The notes under the pieces were generated by a model. It worked only from the letters and a program-made list of their open reading frames with translations, did not search any database and was not told where the DNA came from. From contig JAOZQC010000252.1 of the NCBI GenBank assembly GCA_029932425.1, positions 1 to 5,574 on the forward strand: 5,574 nucleotides of DNA, written 5' to 3'. The position numbers and the translations under genes are program-made. Below, one piece after another: positions 4,248 to 5,574 of this stretch (its first letter is position 1; every line of letters starts with the position of its first letter). Source of the DNA: Planctomycetota bacterium. Lineage in GTDB: Bacteria; Planctomycetota; JAJSAM01.

Positions 4248-5574
4248 TCCTCGATCCTCACCTTGAAACAGGCGCCCCCCTCGGGGGCCTCTCCCACCTC
4301 GATCTCGCCGCCGTGCCGCCGGACCACGGACCGGGCGATCGCCAGGCCGAGCCCCGTTCCCCCCCTCCGCCGGGAGTGGAAGTGCTCGAAGACCGCTTCC
4401 CGCTCCTCCGGGGGAATCCCCGGCCCCCCGTCCCGGACCTCGATCTCCACCCCGCCCGGCCCCTTTCTCCAGGCCACGGCCACCGGCCCCTCCCCCGCCG
4501 CCTGCCGGGCGTTCCGGAGGAGGTTCGCGAGGGCCTTGCGAAGCTCCTCCCGAGCCGCGGTCAACGTCACCGGGGCGGGAGGCGGGAGGAGCCGGGCCGC
4601 GGGGGCCTCCGCCTGCACCACCTCTTCGACGAGCTCCGCGAGAGAAAACTCCCGGAGGTCGAGGGGGCGCTCGCGGCCGAGGTCGAGGAAGTCCTCCACC
4701 GTACGGTTCAGCCGGGCCACCTCGGCCCGCGTGGAACCGAGGATCTCGCGCAGCCGCCCGGGATCCGGCGCATCGGTCTCGAGCGCCCGTTCCAGTCTCT
4801 GGGCCGCCATGCCGATGGCGTTCAGGGGGCTCCGGATCTCGTGGGCCACCCCCGCGGCCAGACGACCCAGGGCGGCGGTCCTCTCCCGCCTCCGGAGCTC
4901 GGCGGCGAAGGCTTCCTCCCGGCGCCGCCGCACCCGATCCAGCCGGAGAAGCGCCGCCGCGCCCAGGAGCCCCACCAGGAGCGCGATGCCCGTGAAGAGC
5001 ACGATGCTCCTCCGGGCCCGGCCGAGCACCGCCTCCACGGGGCCCGCGGCCAGGCTCACCCGGAGGACGCCTCCGTCGGCCCCGGGCCACGTCGCGGGGA
5101 CCGCGAGATCGAGGACCCGCCCCCGGGGGCCGCGGCGCCACTCGGGGCGCCCCCGGGGCGGCGGCAGCCGCTCCCCCACCCGCGCGGGATCGGAAGCGGC
5201 GACCACCCGGCCGTCCCCGTCCTGCAGGAAGAGGGCCTCGATGGCCGGAGACGCGGCGGCGTCCGCGAGGAGCTTCTCCACCCCCGCCTCCTCCCGGAGA
5301 CCCCGCAGATCCTCGGCGTCCTGGACGAGGATGAGCCATCCCGCCGACGCCGCCACCCTCGTACCCGCCAGGAACTCGGTCCGGGGGCCGAAGGGGTTGC
5401 CGCCGAACCCCTCCACCACCCGGTCCCGCTCCCCGAGCCCCCGAGCCCGGGCGCGCTGCACCACGTCCGCCACGAGCCTGGGATCGAAGCGGGCGGGGTC
5501 CATCCCGCCCGCCCCCGCCGGGCCGGGCGGAGCGGGAGGCCCCCCCGCCACGGCGGCCCCCGAGACGGCGGGGG
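3962..5574 (-). CDS. Membrane sensor histidine kinase, N-terminus off the window, expected stop codon missing
   Basis: Residue 1 here is the GTG at 5551, but the frame is open to the window edge, so the true start and first membrane helix probably lie beyond it. Visible parts: a Gly/Pro-rich stretch, an extracytoplasmic sensor region (about 20-180) with a Cache/PAS-like segment (ALFLQDGDGRVVAASDP, 106-122), a membrane helix (about 182-203), a basic helical linker without an obvious HAMP domain, the H box AHEIRSPLNAI with phosphoacceptor His237, the N box LANLLRNA (Asn347), D-box DGGPGI (374-379), phenylalanines in FEHF (388-391) and the G box GGTGLGLAI (397-405). The family-typical end is GACFKVRIEE (residue 435). 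No stop follows: the frame reads another 94 codons inside the regulator gene in the wrong frame, to TGA at 3962. That tail looks non-native. It probably phosphorylates the regulator at 2874-4247, to which it is directly joined. Confidence 0.88.
   Translation of the reverse strand, partial: PAVSGAAVAGGPPAPPGPAGAGGMDPARFDPRLVADVVQRARARGLGERDRVVEGFGGNPFGPRTEFLAGTRVAASAGWLILVQDAEDLRGLREEAGVEKLLADAAASPAIEALFLQDGDGRVVAASDPARVGERLPPPRGRPEWRRGPRGRVLDLAVPATWPGADGGVLRVSLAAGPVEAVLGRARRSIVLFTGIALLVGLLGAAALLRLDRVRRRREEAFAAELRRRERTAALGRLAAGVAHEIRSPLNAIGMAAQRLERALETDAPDPGRLREILGSTRAEVARLNRTVEDFLDLGRERPLDLREFSLAELVEEVVQAEAPAARLLPPPAPVTLTAAREELRKALANLLRNARQAAGEGPVAVAWRKGPGGVEIEVRDGGPGIPPEEREAVFEHFHSRRRGGTGLGLAIARSVVRRHGGEIEVGEAPEGGACFKVRIEECTSRPRSWWWRMTPGSGSSSRASSRAWGCAPSGRRTSPPPAPSSAPSPWTSRSPTCGSGGRRDWIFSAGRGRRTPTWISSWSPPTAAWRRRSPP
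4256..4264 (-). promoter_or_regulatory. Ribosome-binding site for the response regulator inside the kinase coding sequence
   Basis: AAGGTGAGG ends 8 nt before the GTG at 4247. It lies in the codons for the kinase's last conserved residues (K430 to R432) and supports the GTG start just ahead of the receiver domain, implying coupled translation of kinase and regulator. Confidence 0.6.

Noticed and set aside
4248..5339. N-terminal extension of the response regulator frame through the kinase gene
   Set aside because: The extra residues are Gly/Arg/Pro-rich shadow of the kinase; the receiver domain begins right after the GTG at 4247.
1..5574. tRNA, rRNA, CRISPR, insertion sequence or prophage genes
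   Set aside because: Nothing resembling these was found; the repeats present are short, coding and explained by low-complexity protein sequence.

Overview
The window is very GC-rich (roughly 70% by eye) with almost exclusively G/C third codon positions. It carries five genes, all on the minus strand. An RseC-type membrane protein, a sigma54 activator of the NtrC family, and signal peptides without a lipobox suggest a high-GC, diderm (Gram-negative-type) bacterium. The sequence does not fix the phylum. A deltaproteobacterial/myxobacterial, acidobacterial or candidate-phylum origin would all fit.

Layout in transcription order, from high to low coordinates. (1) 5574-3962: membrane sensor histidine kinase. 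Its N-terminus lies off the window, and its reading frame has lost the expected stop codon. (2) 4247-2874: sigma54-dependent response regulator (receiver, AAA+ with intact GAFTGA, Fis-type HTH). (3) A 114-bp gap holding a sigma54 -24/-12 promoter and a palindrome. (4) 2759-1893: an unrecognised secreted Gly/Asn/Gln/Pro-rich, disordered-looking protein. (5) 1896-457: an exported protein of about ten TPRs, translationally coupled to the previous gene by a TTGA stop/start overlap. (6) A 205-bp gap holding a G-quadruplex motif, a second sigma54-like promoter and a second copy of the palindrome. (7) 251-1: the first 83 residues of an RseC/MucC-family protein that continues off the window.

The main result is a candidate regulatory circuit. 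Both gaps combine a GG-N10-GC sigma54 promoter with a palindrome of the form CGAC-N6-GTCG. The palindromes sit about 86 and 119 bp upstream of the predicted start sites, where sigma54 enhancer sites normally lie. By eye this palindrome occurs only twice in the window. The simplest reading is that the two-component pair encoded here binds these sites and switches on two envelope units: the disordered protein plus TPR protein, and the RseC-like protein. The secreted protein matches no family I recognise. Its pairing with a TPR protein under a dedicated sigma54 two-component system is the part most likely to be undescribed.
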